DNA of 64,000 nt, taken from assembly GCA_013399895.1 (NCBI GenBank), contig VXBA01011249.1, positions 1,810,007-1,874,006 on the forward strand, read 5' to 3'. Of the stretch, positions 37,413 to 50,600 are shown piece by piece. Position 1 is the first letter of the stretch, and each line of letters opens with the position of its first letter. Under the pieces are notes generated by a model. The model was not told where the DNA came from, did no database searches, and saw only the letters and a program-made list of their open reading frames with translations. A program made the position numbers and the translations under genes. The stretch is from Serilophus lunatus. Its lineage: Eukaryota > Chordata > Aves > Passeriformes > Eurylaimidae.

Positions 37413-37430
37413 CGCGCCCCACTGGGCGCG
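37413..37430. promoter_or_regulatory. CpG-dense perfect inverted repeat, CTCF-like
   Basis: The arms cgcgccc (37413-37419) and gggcgcg (37424-37430) are perfect reverse complements around CACT, and carry four CpGs in 18 bp. Read on the minus strand from 37425 to 37412, ccagtggggcgcgc fits 12 of 14 positions of the CTCF core as I recall it (CCASYAGRKGGCRS), with mismatches at the central A and one G. Either a protein-binding site or a small GC hairpin is possible. The mismatches make CTCF binding doubtful. Confidence 0.25.
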
Positions 37431-39240
37431 TACTTGGCAGACTGTGGCAACCCCAGGCATTTACGAAGACAACAGCAACTGCCAGAAATTAACTGCTATG
37501 CACAGGAGTCCTCCTTCCAAAAATCAAACAGGGGAGACTAAATTTGTCCCCTAAAAATCAGATGCATTCCAGTGTTCTCTGACAACCCAATCATCTCACA
37601 TGCTGCTTCTTCATATGAGGGAGGGAGAGTGCCTATGGGGCCCTGGGAGCAGAAGCCAGCTGAAAGTACTTGCTGTGCTGTTCAGAGTCTCATGTTGTGT
37701 ACCAAACTGACCAGCAAGACACCGAGGGAAAATTATTTCTCCCAGACATCTATGGCAATTCGTATTACTGCCAAGGGTACTCCAAGCTCCAATACAACTC
37801 TCTAGTCTGCAAAGCCTTCCCATAGCCTTAGCACACCAGTCACCTAAAACCACACTAGATATGATTTTACCTACAGGCTTCCCTGATGAGAGAAACATTT
37901 TTTTAAATATTCATAAATACTTTGGTTCTCAAAATCCTCTTAGCAGAAATAGCTGTCGAGTAGGCAACAAAGAAAAGCTGTAAGTACCACCAGGCTATGA
38001 TTTACATTCACCAAAACAGTTGGAACTACTTAAGAAAAGGCTCCAGCACAAGGATTTCTTCCTTCAAACAGAGTTGGACCCAAGTAACACCTCAAGAGGT
38101 GAGCAAAATTTGCCCAAAATAATGCCAAAGTAGTCCCATGATCAAAACAAGAGGGAATAAATAATTGACAAAAGTCTGATACTGGTACTCCTGGAGTAAG
38201 CAGTCTCCCTTAATGTGCAGCAGAGAGCATAAGGTTCAGAAGGCACACTGGAGATGGGGAACTGAGGTCAACAGCAAAGGGTAGCAATAGATTTCTCCAG
38301 GGTGGCTCTCGAACGATCCACCCGTAAAAATTTAACCTAACTTTCTATTTAAACTGGTTGACATCTGGTTTACATGCTAATGAACCTACTCAAACGGGAC
38401 CACGGGAGCATTCTCCAGCTCCTTTGGGCTCAGGCCCTTTTCTGAGTGCAGGCAGACAAATCACAGAGTTTGGCTATTACTTGAATTTCAACAGCTATTG
38501 ATCCCACCATTTCATATCACAGAAACTGTTTCAAATAGTTAAAATATTCCCCTTCAAACCACTCAAGTTTAATTTTTCTCATGGAAAAAAATAATTAAAA
38601 TATAAGGCATGTTTCTTCAAACCAAAACACTGTCAGATCAGACACTGGCACAAGTTCAGACCTAACGTTTGTGAGGCTAGATCAAAGCAGAACCCCAGAA
38701 CTAAAATGTAAGGAATGAACAGGTCTGGATCTCCCTGATATGTGGCGGTTTTGAGGGTTTTTTTGAAAGCCAATGTCATTCCTACTGCAGGTAAGGCATT
38801 TCCCAACACAACATGAAGGTGAAGAAGCACAGCACTCCCAGGAATCACATTTAAGCAGAACAGAGACCACCAGGACAGGAGGCAACCAGAAAGCCACAGG
38901 TGGAAGTAGTGTAAAGAACCAGTAAACGCTGAGAGTTGGAGGGAAAACTTTCTACAAGGATTGCAATGCCTGAATGGGTCCTAGGAGCCTCAGGCAAGTG
39001 GCCATCATGTTGGTCAGCAAGTAACACCCTCTTATACTACTTAAAGGACTTGAAAAGAGATCTAACTTGTGTCCCTGAGGACCATCTGCCGAATACTCAC
39101 TCTGAAAGTCACCCTTTTTCCCCCTGCTGCTTCCTGTGTGTAACATCAGTACAGCACTATGAAATATGCACAGGAACAGAGCTTGTGGAGACCTGCTCAG
39201 GCATTTTTATTTGCAGTTTTGTCTGAAGCTGCTCAGAGCA
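37431..39240. other. non-coding, no gene recognised
   Basis: Unique sequence with overlapping short frames (38633-38897, minus) that I do not recognise. No repeat seen. Confidence 0.55.
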
Positions 39241-39355
39241 GATTAAACATGCACATGTAAAAACACCTGGGGTAAAATCCCAGCCCTGTCATATTAATAG
39301 CACTCATGTTCGAAATCTCACTGAAGTTTTGCATAAAAAGAGGATCATGAATGCA
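39241..39355 (+). repeat. probable MIR-like SINE relic
   Basis: The words cacctggggtaaaatcccag, ccctgtcatattaatagc, then cactgaagttttgcataaaa and gaggatcatgaatgc follow the MIR order gcctgggttcgaatcccagc, tctgccacttactagc, ctcagtttcctcatctgtaaaa and tggggataataatgc. The middle is strongly diverged or deleted. Judged by eye. Confidence 0.42.
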
Positions 39356-42300
39356 ATTTTTGGCTGTCTACAGAGAAATAGAGAGACTATTTCAGCCCAT
39401 GGTCCCCACGTTCCTGGTCACTGGCCTAAGCCATGGGAAAATAACACCCAGAAAGACATCAGGGGATTGAGACACTCAGGTGTCTCAAGCTGGCCTGCAC
39501 TTCCATCAGAACAGTGGGACTCAGGGAAAGGTTGACAACAACCAAGACCCTGTTGACACTTAATTGTCAGCTTCACGCTATCTTAACATCATTTGAACAC
39601 TGTTCTGCTGCCAAAAACCAGTAGAAATATCAAAGACTGACAGCCTTGCAGCAAAGTCAAACTCATGTACAAATTCAAATATCATGTGATGCTGCGCACT
39701 GGGAATTACAGCACACCAGGATGGAGTAACCCGCCATCCGCTCACAGGCCCAGGGACTCCCATCCTAATGGGACATATGGGAGTTCGAAATGTTCAGGAT
39801 CAAATTCTCTGGAGACAACAGAATCGAAAAGCATATTGAATCATCACTCCACCATGCTCCTGCTCATTTCAAGGATTTATTTCTTGAATGGGGAAAAGTG
39901 AAGAAAGTTCTTTTAATCTGTGTGGACTGTAAGGGGGGCGGGAGGGAAACTGGTTTTCTCCTTTTTCTTGTACACATTCATGATTTGTTTTCTTCCTGTA
40001 GAAATCAGCCTAGACAGTGTCAAAGAAAGCTACAGGCCCAGGAGAAGATAGTTCTAAAGTGCTCTTCATTTAATGTTCTTGAACTCAGACAAAAGAGCAG
40101 CAAAGAAAAATAGATCATTTTGGCATCTGCAAAGAGGTGTAAGGAAATGCTGAAGGGTCCCAATCAAGACTGTCATTCTGACATCCTTTCTAACAATGCT
40201 GAAGAAAAATTTCAGGATACTTGGAAAGACTATCAGCATACATCATGCATTTTATAGCAAAGCTTGATTAAACCAATATGCCAGATTCAACAATCCTATT
40301 GAGGTCTATGTTCAGATTTTGTGACTACTGCCAATTCAACACAGATTTACCCAATTTCCAGCCGCTAGACACACCAATCTTATAGGATATCTCAAATGTG
40401 GGGATTAGATAGCCTATGCCTGCTTAATTTATCTAGACCAGTCATCAATCCCTTTTCAAAGACGCAAATGTACCACATGTTTGAGGCACATTTGCCTTAC
40501 CATGCAATGTCAGCAATCAAGGATGAAAGCATGCCAGGCATTTCTATCCAGCTGCTAAATCAGAACCATTTTACTTATAGAAAAATCTGCTAATTATAAA
40601 AATAACATAATTCCAGGTGGCTAGCAGTGGGCTGCATGGGTCAACAGAAAATCAATACTGCTGTTCCCACAAAACCCAACATGTTTTAGCCAAGAATATT
40701 TAAAAAAATAACCCTGGATGATATGAGGAACACCTACAACTTTCTGTGCATGATCCACTGAATGTATTGCTCTAGCTGATCTGAATTATATGTTGTATTT
40801 GCAGATTTATTTCAAAGGGCATTTATGAGAAAAGAAAGAAAAACACAAAACAAGACTCTTAATTTCCATGGAGTCATCCTCCTGTGAATAAAGATTGCCG
40901 TTTCTACTGAGATAAGAGGAAACTGCAATGCTAACATCAAAAATGTGTGAAAGCTAACAGCCAGCTCAGATCAGAGCAGAACTCTTGTTAAAAGTTGGCA
41001 AACTTTTCAAATGTAACTAAACTGTGGCAAAGCCCAAGGTTTCCTAAAGCTGCAGCAGTATCTGAGGAGTTACTTAAATCCTGAATGTGTCGAGGACAAC
41101 TCTATGGTATCTGGCTTTTTCTGATGTCTCTATCCTAAATACTTCAGTTACACCAGTAAAAGTTACTACTAAGTTGAAAGAGCATTAAAGAGGGGTTAGT
41201 TTATTAAAACAAACAAAAATCTGTTTATTTTCTGAAGTTGAAGGGCTATCCCTTGAAGTTTGACCAGTGCAAAAATGCATGGTTCATTCCTTCTCTAATA
41301 CAGTCTCGGCAGAGAGAGCTTTGTGTGATGTTCTGTTCTGACAGGTGACACTGTAAAGTGTGATGTCTTCAAGTACCATTTCACAGCCTTAGATGGCAGG
41401 TTACTGTCAATAAGTGTGGTTGATCCAGCTAAATCTAACCCCAGACCACAGACTTCCCCCATCATAGTAATGCTGCACTGTACCAGAGCCTTTGCAGGGA
41501 AAGATAGAGAGTCTTGCATCTATCTGTACAGCCAACCCCGGGCTGAAGCACTTTCATCTGTTCTGCCAAAGACCACAAAGAGTTACAAATGAAGCACAGA
41601 GATGTTGGAAAGCATGTCAGTGACACCAAGTAGAAGCTGGACAGGGATATCCTGCAGTCACACACACATCTGAATTTCCACAATTTACTCTCTACAGAAT
41701 TTTACTACTTAGAAAATGGATTGACCTTACACTATGAGCAAAGAAAACCTTCCAAGTGAAGCAATATGTTCATTCTCTGCTTTACCTACACATATTGAAC
41801 TAAGAGGGCAACATGAAATAAAGCATGCAAATTGAGGAGGAAATGAAAACAGAAGAATCCATAAGGACAAAAATTTTAAGGATAAAATCTCTAGCTTCCC
41901 TCTTTACTAAAAGTTTACTTATACTACTTACTACTGATATTCATTTGAGACCTGATTGTTCAGACTGAAGCTGTGAACACGTAGGAAATCCAAACTTTCT
42001 CTTTCATACTTTCGATAAATTAAAACATAATACTCTGCCCAAATTCTTGAGTCACCTTGTAAGGCAAAGGTCTCATCCCTGTCCTTCAGAACAACACAAC
42101 TAAAAGGAACTTGGCTTGCTGATATGAAACAGAGCTTCCAAAATGCTTGTCACATCAGCCTTAATAAAGCAGTGACAAATGGTTTTCAGAACCAAAATAA
42201 ATGAGAGTCCTAGAGTACCCTGAAAGCCCAGCATAAGGAAAATTATCTATGATTAACACTTTTTCATCAAATTCTACAGGCACAATGTTTATTCTTTCGG

Positions 42301-44740
42301 AGGACAGAGCTTCATGATGATTATTGGGAGACTGGGAATAAATCTCCATTCATCTTGCTTACTTATTTCACACACACACGCACATACAGCCTCCCACCAG
42401 TAAATTCAGATATAACCTTCACTTTTACATTGCAGGAGTGACTTGCAGTAGCACATTCACCAGTGTGGCCAACGTCTATCCTAGATGCTTTGCTCTGCCT
42501 CAGAATTCATTTGAGAGTTCTGTGTGTGCACTGTGATCTCTAGCTTTAGCATACATGCCACTGGTTGTATATGATAATGACATGTGATGGTGCAGCTTCT
42601 GCTAAAAGGAATCTCTGTTTTATGGTCCTGCATTAAGACCCTCCTGGGGAAGTTACATGTCAGATTTGAGTCACTCTCAGTTCTTCACTGCCAAAAGTAG
42701 CACATCCCATGCTCCAGCCCTGCCCTTCTCTCCATCCTAGCTGTGCTAACACACTCTTTCTCTTGCACCAAGGTAACATTCATTAGACCCTTCACTGGGC
42801 TGATTCAGTTCATTAACCCAGGAGCAAGCAATTTACTTTTTTGCCATGTTAGTTTTCTTCCATGACAGAGGGTTGAATCCGTTTCATGCAGGGCCTGACT
42901 AGTTTTAGACATGCTGCTGGCCAAGGGCAGTAGCCAGCCAGGAGCAGAGGACAGGAGCAATAAGAGGAGGATTAGGACACTGCATGTCCCCAGTACAAAA
43001 CACGTCACTTTACCTTCAGAAATCTGATCCTGATGGAAGGTTTCTTTGCACCCAAGGAGTGAAACTGCCAGCTGCAGCTCTCCTCCTCAAGCTCTCAGCA
43101 GTATGCCATGAAACCTCAACCCAGGCCAGTAAGGGAGGACCCTTGCTGCCAACAGGGTCACTTTGAACCTAATCTAGTGCTTTATGGAAAGCCAGGACAA
43201 AAAGTAAATTTGATGCATTTGTTAAAGCTGCTGGTGGTGGAGAAATGCACTCTGTAGCTTTCTGTGCTTGTCAAAAGCTAACAGTTTCAAGATTGTTTGT
43301 CTGGATATTGCATCACCTGCACCCAGCTTGGAAAAGAAACAAAAACAAAGGTCTGCATAGGGATAAGAGTTACTGGAAAGCTACAAAGTTTATCATATTC
43401 CTAATCCTAAAAGCTTTCCTCTTTCTATACTTACTGCAGATCACCTGTCCCTCCTTGATTACTTCTGCTCCTTGCCAGCTTTTTACACTTCTTCCTATCT
43501 GCCTGCCTCCTTGTGCACAAATGCCTCTATGCAGCTCCTATAGCTTTTATAAGGTGCCTAAGACCATTGTTCTATCATGTATGTTTACATGAAATCAACT
43601 ACTAATTAATAGCGAAAAAGCAAAATCTTACATTTATGTTTGTCTCTGTACATGAATGCATATATACTTAAGTATGAACAGTATATTTAGTATTACTCTT
43701 CTCCATCTCCTTCCCCCCTCAATTCATGGTAGCGATCTAAATTCCTATGACTTGTTGGGAAATCTCATTTTAAGGTGCAATGCTTTACACTGGAGGTTCA
43801 TCTAATCCCATCCAGCTTATTCACAGAAAAAATAATACACATCATTGAACCTGACTCTGTGTGAGCTGACACTCCCTTCCAACAACGAAATTGTTTTGTT
43901 ACTTTTCTTTAACAATAGCTAAGAGGAGATAACAGGAGAAGGTTCATTCTCCACAGCTGTTTCATAAAAACCTGTAGTATATTGCAATGACTTACAGACC
44001 TTTCAACAGTGTAGAGTGAGCATTTATTCATCATGAATTGATCCAAGCCTTTGAAAATCTGGTAAAAGGATGCAGTTGACTGCTTTGTAAAACAGTCAGG
44101 ATTTCAAAGACTGAAAAACAGTGGATATCGTAAGTTTTTAACCCATTTTCTCAAAAGCAGGGTTAATCTGCATAACTCATTTTCTCAGTGATACTCATCT
44201 ACACATTTGCCTTACACACATAATCTGACCTTACATGCAAGCTTTGAGTTCGACTGATCCCAAATGCATTGCTTGTAGCTTCCCGGCCAGAGTAAGTGGC
44301 TTCAACTCTTAAGCAGATGCAAGAAGCTCCCATAAAACCTATTTCAGTCACCAACACATCGTCTGTGATACCATCAGTACTGGGTAGAGTTAGCATCTAT
44401 AACAGAAACTTCTCCAAAAGCCACTTTTGCCACATTTCAGCTCTGCAATGAATTGAAGCACCACTGCTGTGCAGGGAAAACCCCTGCAGCTCTGCAAAAT
44501 ACAGAGAGGGAAAGCAGACAGGTCCCTTTAGGTCATAAAAGAGGTTATGGTTTCCTTCTAATAACAGTTCCTATATCCTTTGATATTCTATCTACTTCAT
44601 CATTTCCCCCAGTTTTGTAGAACAGCAGCTGTCATAACAGAGTCCATCTTCTGCACTGCCTATCACTCCATGGAGGGAGACCATGAGGATGGAGAAAACA
44701 CTTGGGAATTTTCAGCAGTGCCTTGGCTAGGAGGCAAAGA
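39356..44740. other. non-coding, no gene recognised
   Basis: Contains a G-rich run at 39932-39947 (G6 C G3 A G3), one guanine run short of a canonical quadruplex, and a CA-rich patch at 42369-42384. Frames reach 115 codons (43245-43592, +) without a recognised product. Confidence 0.55.
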
Positions 44741-45341
44741 TGAGTCACTGCCTGACCCAGGAGTCAGGGGTCACCCCCTCTAGGGAGTCACCGCCTTGTT
44801 CAGTCCACTTGCAGCTAATCCCCTGTGAGTGGCTCTCGCCAAAAGATTTTTTTATCCCCTTGACTGAAAAAAAAAAAAATAACAGAGTTAACAAGGCCAG
44901 TAAAAATCCATGACTCAGGCAAATCCTCAAGGATCAAGTGGAGAGTGGGAGGGAACACAAACTAATCCGAGAGTCCAAAATGTCTTTTGCCAAAGCCTTT
45001 TAAAAAACAAAAACTTCACTAGGGTCTCCTCGTTAGTGGCGATTACAGAGGAGGCATTTCTTTCTTTCTTTACTAAGAATCTCTTCTCAACAACACAAAC
45101 AAGGGTGCCCATTGACGTGGTGCAGTGCTTTCTAATCCATCTGAGCAGCTGGCTTTGTATGTCTTTTTGTATGTACAGAGGGAATAAAAAGGAAAAGCTT
45201 CTTGGGGAGAAGAGCCTCCATCTCCTCAGCAAAAACACTGTTTTTACTGCTGGGTGGCTTGTAGTGTTCCTGGGAAATAGATACATTTTTTTTTAATAGA
45301 AACAATTACCGTACATAGATTTGAATAACAGCAGTGACTCA
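44741..45341. promoter_or_regulatory. cluster of three AP-1-type motifs
   Basis: TGAGTCA at 44741-44747, TGACTCA at 44911-44917 and TGACTCA at 45335-45341 are exact AP-1/TRE heptamers. The second reads on as TGACTCAGGCA, close to a Maf-type half site. An octamer-like ATGCTAAT follows the third. An ATG frame of 128 codons (44910-45296, +) and an antisense frame overlap the span; neither product is recognised. An enhancer is a reasonable guess, but heptamers occur by chance. Confidence 0.18.
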
Positions 45342-45484
45342 CAGAAATGCTAATTTCCTCCTTTTCTCTCCCCAGAGAAAATTACAAACATCTCAGATGT
45401 TGGTTTTGCCACCAGTTTCCAAATTTGAAAACATCAGTCCAGGCTTCCCGCATTTAAAATAAAAGCCCTAGTGATATCAGTAAA

Positions 45485-45536
45485 CTTCAATAGATGTTTC
45501 ACAAATGAACCTTCAATAGATGTTTCACAAATGAAC
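45485..45536. repeat. perfect 26-bp tandem duplication
   Basis: Two identical 26-base units, 45485-45510 and 45511-45536, each starting cttcaatagatg and ending caaatgaac. Identity with no mismatch in AT-rich DNA suggests a recent replication-slippage event. Confidence 0.97.
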
Positions 45537-46616
45537 ACGAGGACAACTCAGGGCAGTACATAGGAAGGTCCTGAATGTACCTGTAAATTCCCTTCAATAT
45601 CAGCTCGCAGTGCATGTTTTGTAGGTCACCTTACAGGGTCAGATGAATGCTCAGCTGCCATCACTCCTTCACTCCTTTCAGTGGTTCCTAGCTGGCACTA
45701 GCACCAAGGCAAGAGCTCAGCACAGCAGGAAGCAAGCACTTGCCTCCACTCCCTGTCCCTGCCATGTGGCCCCATCTCTTCCCTAGGACACCATCTCTAG
45801 CATTGACTTTTCCTTTTACAGAGCAAATAATAGCCAAAAAAACCAATCAACCACTCAAGAAAAACCAAAAAAAGAGCTGGCATTACCCCAAAAGGCGCAG
45901 AGGAAGGTAAGGAACACTGATGGGGCACAATCCTTCCCTTTTTGTAACATTACTAGTCTTTTTTTGGCTCAAGCTATCTTACGATACCATATCCCAGAAT
46001 GTATCTTTCTTTCAGTGTCACTCTTTTATCAAAGCAGTATCTCCAGAAAGCACTTTGACTGTTGACTTTCCTATCCTACTCTCCACACATGTTCTCCCAT
46101 TTTTATTTTTATTTTTCAAATACCAACATACAAACTATTGCAACAGTCCTGGACTCAATACCGTTCTTTTCACTGAGTATTAATCCTTGTAAAAAGAAAA
46201 ATTACATTTCACATACAAAAATCTTATAGGGATTCATGTGTCATGAATTTCTACATAGCCAATTTCAAACTCGGGAGTATTCATTAAAGGCTGGTACAGA
46301 GCCCTGAACATGCCCAAAGCAATTTAATTTGACATTTTACACTTCTCCACATATTATCTACTCAACTAGCTTCATTTTTCTGAATTTGTCTGTATTTCAA
46401 TTTTTCTTTTTACTTTTCATGAATCGTATCAAATGAGTAATCATCTCCCTTGCTGTCTCACATTTTATTTCACATGCCACAGCTTTTTAACCAAAGAAGT
46501 TGTCTCTGTTTTGCATCACAGCTAGAAGCAGGGAATTTTTCAAACCATCATTTCCTCAGTGAAACTGTGGGCCTTAGCCCTAATCTAAGGGGCACAGGTG
46601 TAGGTGCTCACAGGGT
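45537..46616. other. non-coding, no gene recognised
   Basis: Unique sequence with an A-rich patch near 45836-45874. No gene-like frame recognised. Confidence 0.55.
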
Positions 46617-46675
46617 CAGCACCAGAAGGTGCTGCAGCAGTGCAGAGCAAATGCAAGTTAGAGCAAATGCAAGAT
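46617..46675. repeat. 7-bp-arm hairpin and 16-bp-period repeat
   Basis: cagcacc (46617-46623) and ggtgctg (46628-46634) are perfect reverse complements around AGAA. Directly after, gagcaaatgcaag occurs at 46645-46657 and 46661-46673, a 16-base period. Confidence 0.85.
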
Positions 46676-47581
46676 GAGACTTGGAATCAACAGTTCACTG
46701 TTTTCTTGAATGCTGTTAGGATCCACAGCTGTGTTTTGACCAGCTTCCATAACCTCATGCCTGGATGGGAATCCTTCTCAGGCACAGCTTCCACTGAGCC
46801 CCCAAAGTGGTGCAAAGCTTTCAGTAGTGCACGCTTGGCAAAGCTAGTGCAAACACTCTGAAGATGTGAGTCAGAGCTCACCTTATTCTGCAGACTTCTT
46901 CCCCTCCTTTCAGGTCAGAAATATTTCCATCTACCTGCTGGTGAAATAAATCTTCTAAAGCAATATATGTTCACATTTTGTGTTACATCTGTAAGGACTG
47001 TTCTACCCAAACATTAAAAACACCACAGAAAAATTTCGTTGAAAGGTGCTAGCATAGAAAATTTTAACTTTATGAGCAATTAAAACTCATGTGATTACTG
47101 GTCTGTGTTTTTGAAAAACATGTGTGCATATACATTGGGAAAAGATAGGAAGGCATGACTGAGAACCAGCATTTAACCCTAGAAAATCTGAAAAATATTT
47201 CCATCATTGTTTGATTGTCCCCACTCTTTTCCAGAGTTGACAGCTCTGAGGGTAAAGTTTCACTTCTGAATTAAGCAAGGCTAAGTGACAACACAGAGAA
47301 GCACTGCACAAGACAGCCTGGGCAAAGATACACATCTAGTGGGAGAAGTCTAGCTATTCTTTTCCTCTTAAGCCAGTTTCCCCTCAAAGCTGTGAGTAAA
47401 GGAAACAAAAGGTTGGATATACTTAAGACTTTTTAAACATAACTAGGCTGCTTCATTTTTCATGTCTTTCATTTGCTGGGGCTTTGCAATTTGCCTCCAA
47501 CCTCCCTGCTGTGAAGTCCTCAGTCAAGTCAAACCTGTTTCCCCTCCGTCTATGTGAATGCCCTTAGATCCAAACTCAGCC
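46676..47581. other. non-coding, no gene recognised
   Basis: Unique AT-rich sequence without recognised features. Confidence 0.55.
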
Positions 47582-47636
47582 AACAGTTTAGAGTAAACAG
47601 ACCTACCCAAGGAGGAGCTGGAATTTGAACTGCAAA
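47582..47636 (-). repeat. possible MIR-like SINE relic
   Basis: The words acagacctacccaagg and gagctggaatttgaactgca resemble the reverse-complement MIR blocks gtgacttgcccaagg and gagctgggatttgaaccca, with the block between them deleted. Short and uncertain. Confidence 0.28.
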
Positions 47637-50600
47637 TCATGTGTGTCCCAAACAATTACTCCCTCTCTAGGTGAGGGAACGCAGCAGCATTTCTGGTGTC
47701 TAAGCAAATTTCTCTGCAGCAGTTTGCAAGATGGGAGATTGGTCTTTTTTCATCACGGGCAGGGCAGTGCCATAGAGAGACTCACCAACAAAAAAACCTG
47801 CTTAGCTAACTAGTCTGCTCCTTATGCTTACCTACTGCTGATTTGATGAGCTAATATTTTAAGAACAGTGGATACATCCTGGAACCACCCTCTTACCTCA
47901 GTGATTATGTTTAAATTGTTCTGCTGAGTGTCTTATATAAGACTTGCATAAGCAATGCATTCTGCTCCTGTTAAATTTGGTTGTTCTAGCTAATGAGGAG
48001 TACCACACTGTGAAATTCCCAAACTGCAGAGCTGCAGAATGACCAAAACTGCATTGTTTGACACAGTGCTCATCCTGTGACTGACCTTTCAAAGAAGATT
48101 AAACATAGGCAAACTATTGAAAAGCCTGAGCAAGCTGAGACCTGGCAACAAAGGCAAACACAAGCACAAAGGAATCACAAAGAAGAAAGAAAAGAATAGG
48201 AATAAATAAGAGAGAGTGATAATCTCTCTTCATCTGAGCGAGCAGGGACCAGACAGAGACCTGAGCAGGGAAGGATTTTGGCACCAAGATCTCCTTCCTC
48301 CTATCTTCTCCTCTCACTACCACCACCACTGGTTTAGGGATGCTCAGATATGGACCTGTGAACTCACCTCCTACATATGCATGTTTTAATTACACTGGGT
48401 AGTCCACTCATCTCTTGACCACATAATTTAAAATGTAAATTATAGGTCCCAGATAAAGGCTACCTATTTGTGAGAAGAGCATGTCCCATGCAAGACCTGC
48501 ACATCCTGCTCCCCACAGGAAAACATCTCTCCTCTGCATCTACTTAGAAGGGTTCTCTGAAGACAGGTAAGGGTGGTAGAGGCTGAGAAGGACAAGCTAC
48601 ATAATTAGTGTGTAGGGGTATGAATTCCAGGCTGTAAATTGGAAAAATAACTTAAGAGAGCACCATTAAAACTCTAGGTATTACGCATTATTTAATTTTC
48701 TCTTGACTCTTTTCCCAAAGCCCACAGATTCAGGTTTTGTATGTGTAGAAATGCAAGAAGCTAACATACACAAGATGTATAGACTACATTTGTCATAAAT
48801 ATCCTGTTATCCTTAAGTCAGAATCTAATGACACTTTGACAATCCCATAAATAACATACATGACTTTCTGTATACAGAGACTAGGTATAGTGTTATTTAA
48901 AACTTACATTAAATCTGTAAAAAAGGTGGCCAGTGGGACTAAAAGGAAAAAGAGAAAAGGCAACCCAAGGAACTCACAGTGGTTCAGAAATACGCTGAAA
49001 AACGTGGATGGTGCAATTTGCCTCCCTTGTCATTATGAGGCAGTTCTTGTTACATGATCACACACTGCTTTTGCCTAGACTGCTGCCTCATTCAGCGCAT
49101 AATTACAATGAAAATGAAGGTAAAGGTTTTAACACTAAATGTCTTGGAAGCTTAATTTAGGAATTACTTAAACTTTGCTTACAAGACACATAGCATGTCT
49201 GTTCTGTGTGTCACAAAAATACAGTCAAAGCTAAAAAGCATGTCTTAAGCACCAAGTGTTTTATTTGATGTGATCAGCCTGGTTATATAACAGGGGTCCA
49301 AGCCTGACAGAGGAACGAACTTGAGATCTTGCTTTGTTTGTTATTGGCAGGTGCTACATTGTGTTGTGACCTGTTCCAGCCACACCTATAATCACACAAT
49401 GAGCTACAGGTAACTCCTGAGATTGCTTTTATCTTTAATCACTTCCTGTTCACACTTCATTCTGCCAACACCTCCTGTCAGGATTATTGCTGTTTATTTC
49501 CCATGAATATCTAAGAATATCATTCAACCTAGCAATAAAGCTTTCCATGCAGCGAGGCATGCTTCAGAAGTGGCCTGCAGTATTTCCTAAAAGGTTACTT
49601 GACTGACTTGTTGGTTGGGAAAGTAAACAGGAAGACCTACATTGTCTGTCATAAAAAGCAACAGTATTAGGCAGGCGGAGATCTCCAGTGTAGTTTTCTA
49701 GAAATTAAAGTGTCGTACACGGACTAAGTCATCTACTAGTAGCACCAGTACTGTGGGTCTGATCTTGAAAGCTTAGTCAGGTTGACTTGCTTCCTCTTAC
49801 AAATACTTGGATAAGATACAGATTTTAGATAAATCGCATTTGTCACTAACTACTCAGACACAAGTTTTCTAAGAGACGATGGGTTTATTTAGTTTATGAT
49901 CCTAGCTGCACAGCACAAAAAACTGGGTCATGCCACAGCCTAGTAGAAGTCCACATCTCCTGCTCCCAGCCACACATAATACCTAAGCAGCCAGTTTAAT
50001 GACTTGCAGGATAGTCCTGAAGAGCCTGGTGACTAACTTCTCTCTCACGAGGACCTGAAGGTGTCAGCAGCAATAAGTCCCATCACCCTTGCTGCATCCT
50101 GTCAAACGACCATCTCAACAGAGGGACATCACAGACCTTCAGGAAATGTTGACAAACACATTAAAACACCAGAATCTGTTTGGGAAGCTACACAATAAAG
50201 CTGTATCAGGGTATTTATACACTTGAAAACAAATCATTTTTTACTGAAGAGAGAAATAATATAAAAATGAGGGCACACTAAATGAAACCATGAAAAGGTA
50301 ATCTGAAACAAAAAGGCCTGTTTCTTGCACTAGTTATTATTCAGCTGTGGAGTACATTGCCACAGGATACTACAAATGACAGTGTTGAAAGGGACGCAAA
50401 AGCAATTGCACAAAGCCATGTAGAAGAGATTCATCAAGGGCTACTAACCTCAAGGATACCAACTGCGTGCCTCCAGAACATAACACGCTACTAAAAACTG
50501 GGACAGTAAACTATATAAGCACCATCAAATCTGTCCTTCTCTCTTAGTTCATTAGCAACTACAGTCAAAGGCAGGACAACAGGAGCTATACTTGTATCTT

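Noticed and set aside
43791..43880. Phrases gaggttcatctaatcccatcc and cccttccaac resembling a CR1 3' UTR
   Set aside because: The two phrases point in opposite orientations and no tail or frame accompanies them.
46617..46637. REST/RE1-like site starting tcagcacc
   Set aside because: Only the left half fits; the right half diverges, and the match is explained by the inverted repeat.
47470..47560. cctgtttcccctccgtctatgtg as a plus-strand MIR core
   Set aside because: Only one block matches and the required upstream and downstream blocks are missing.
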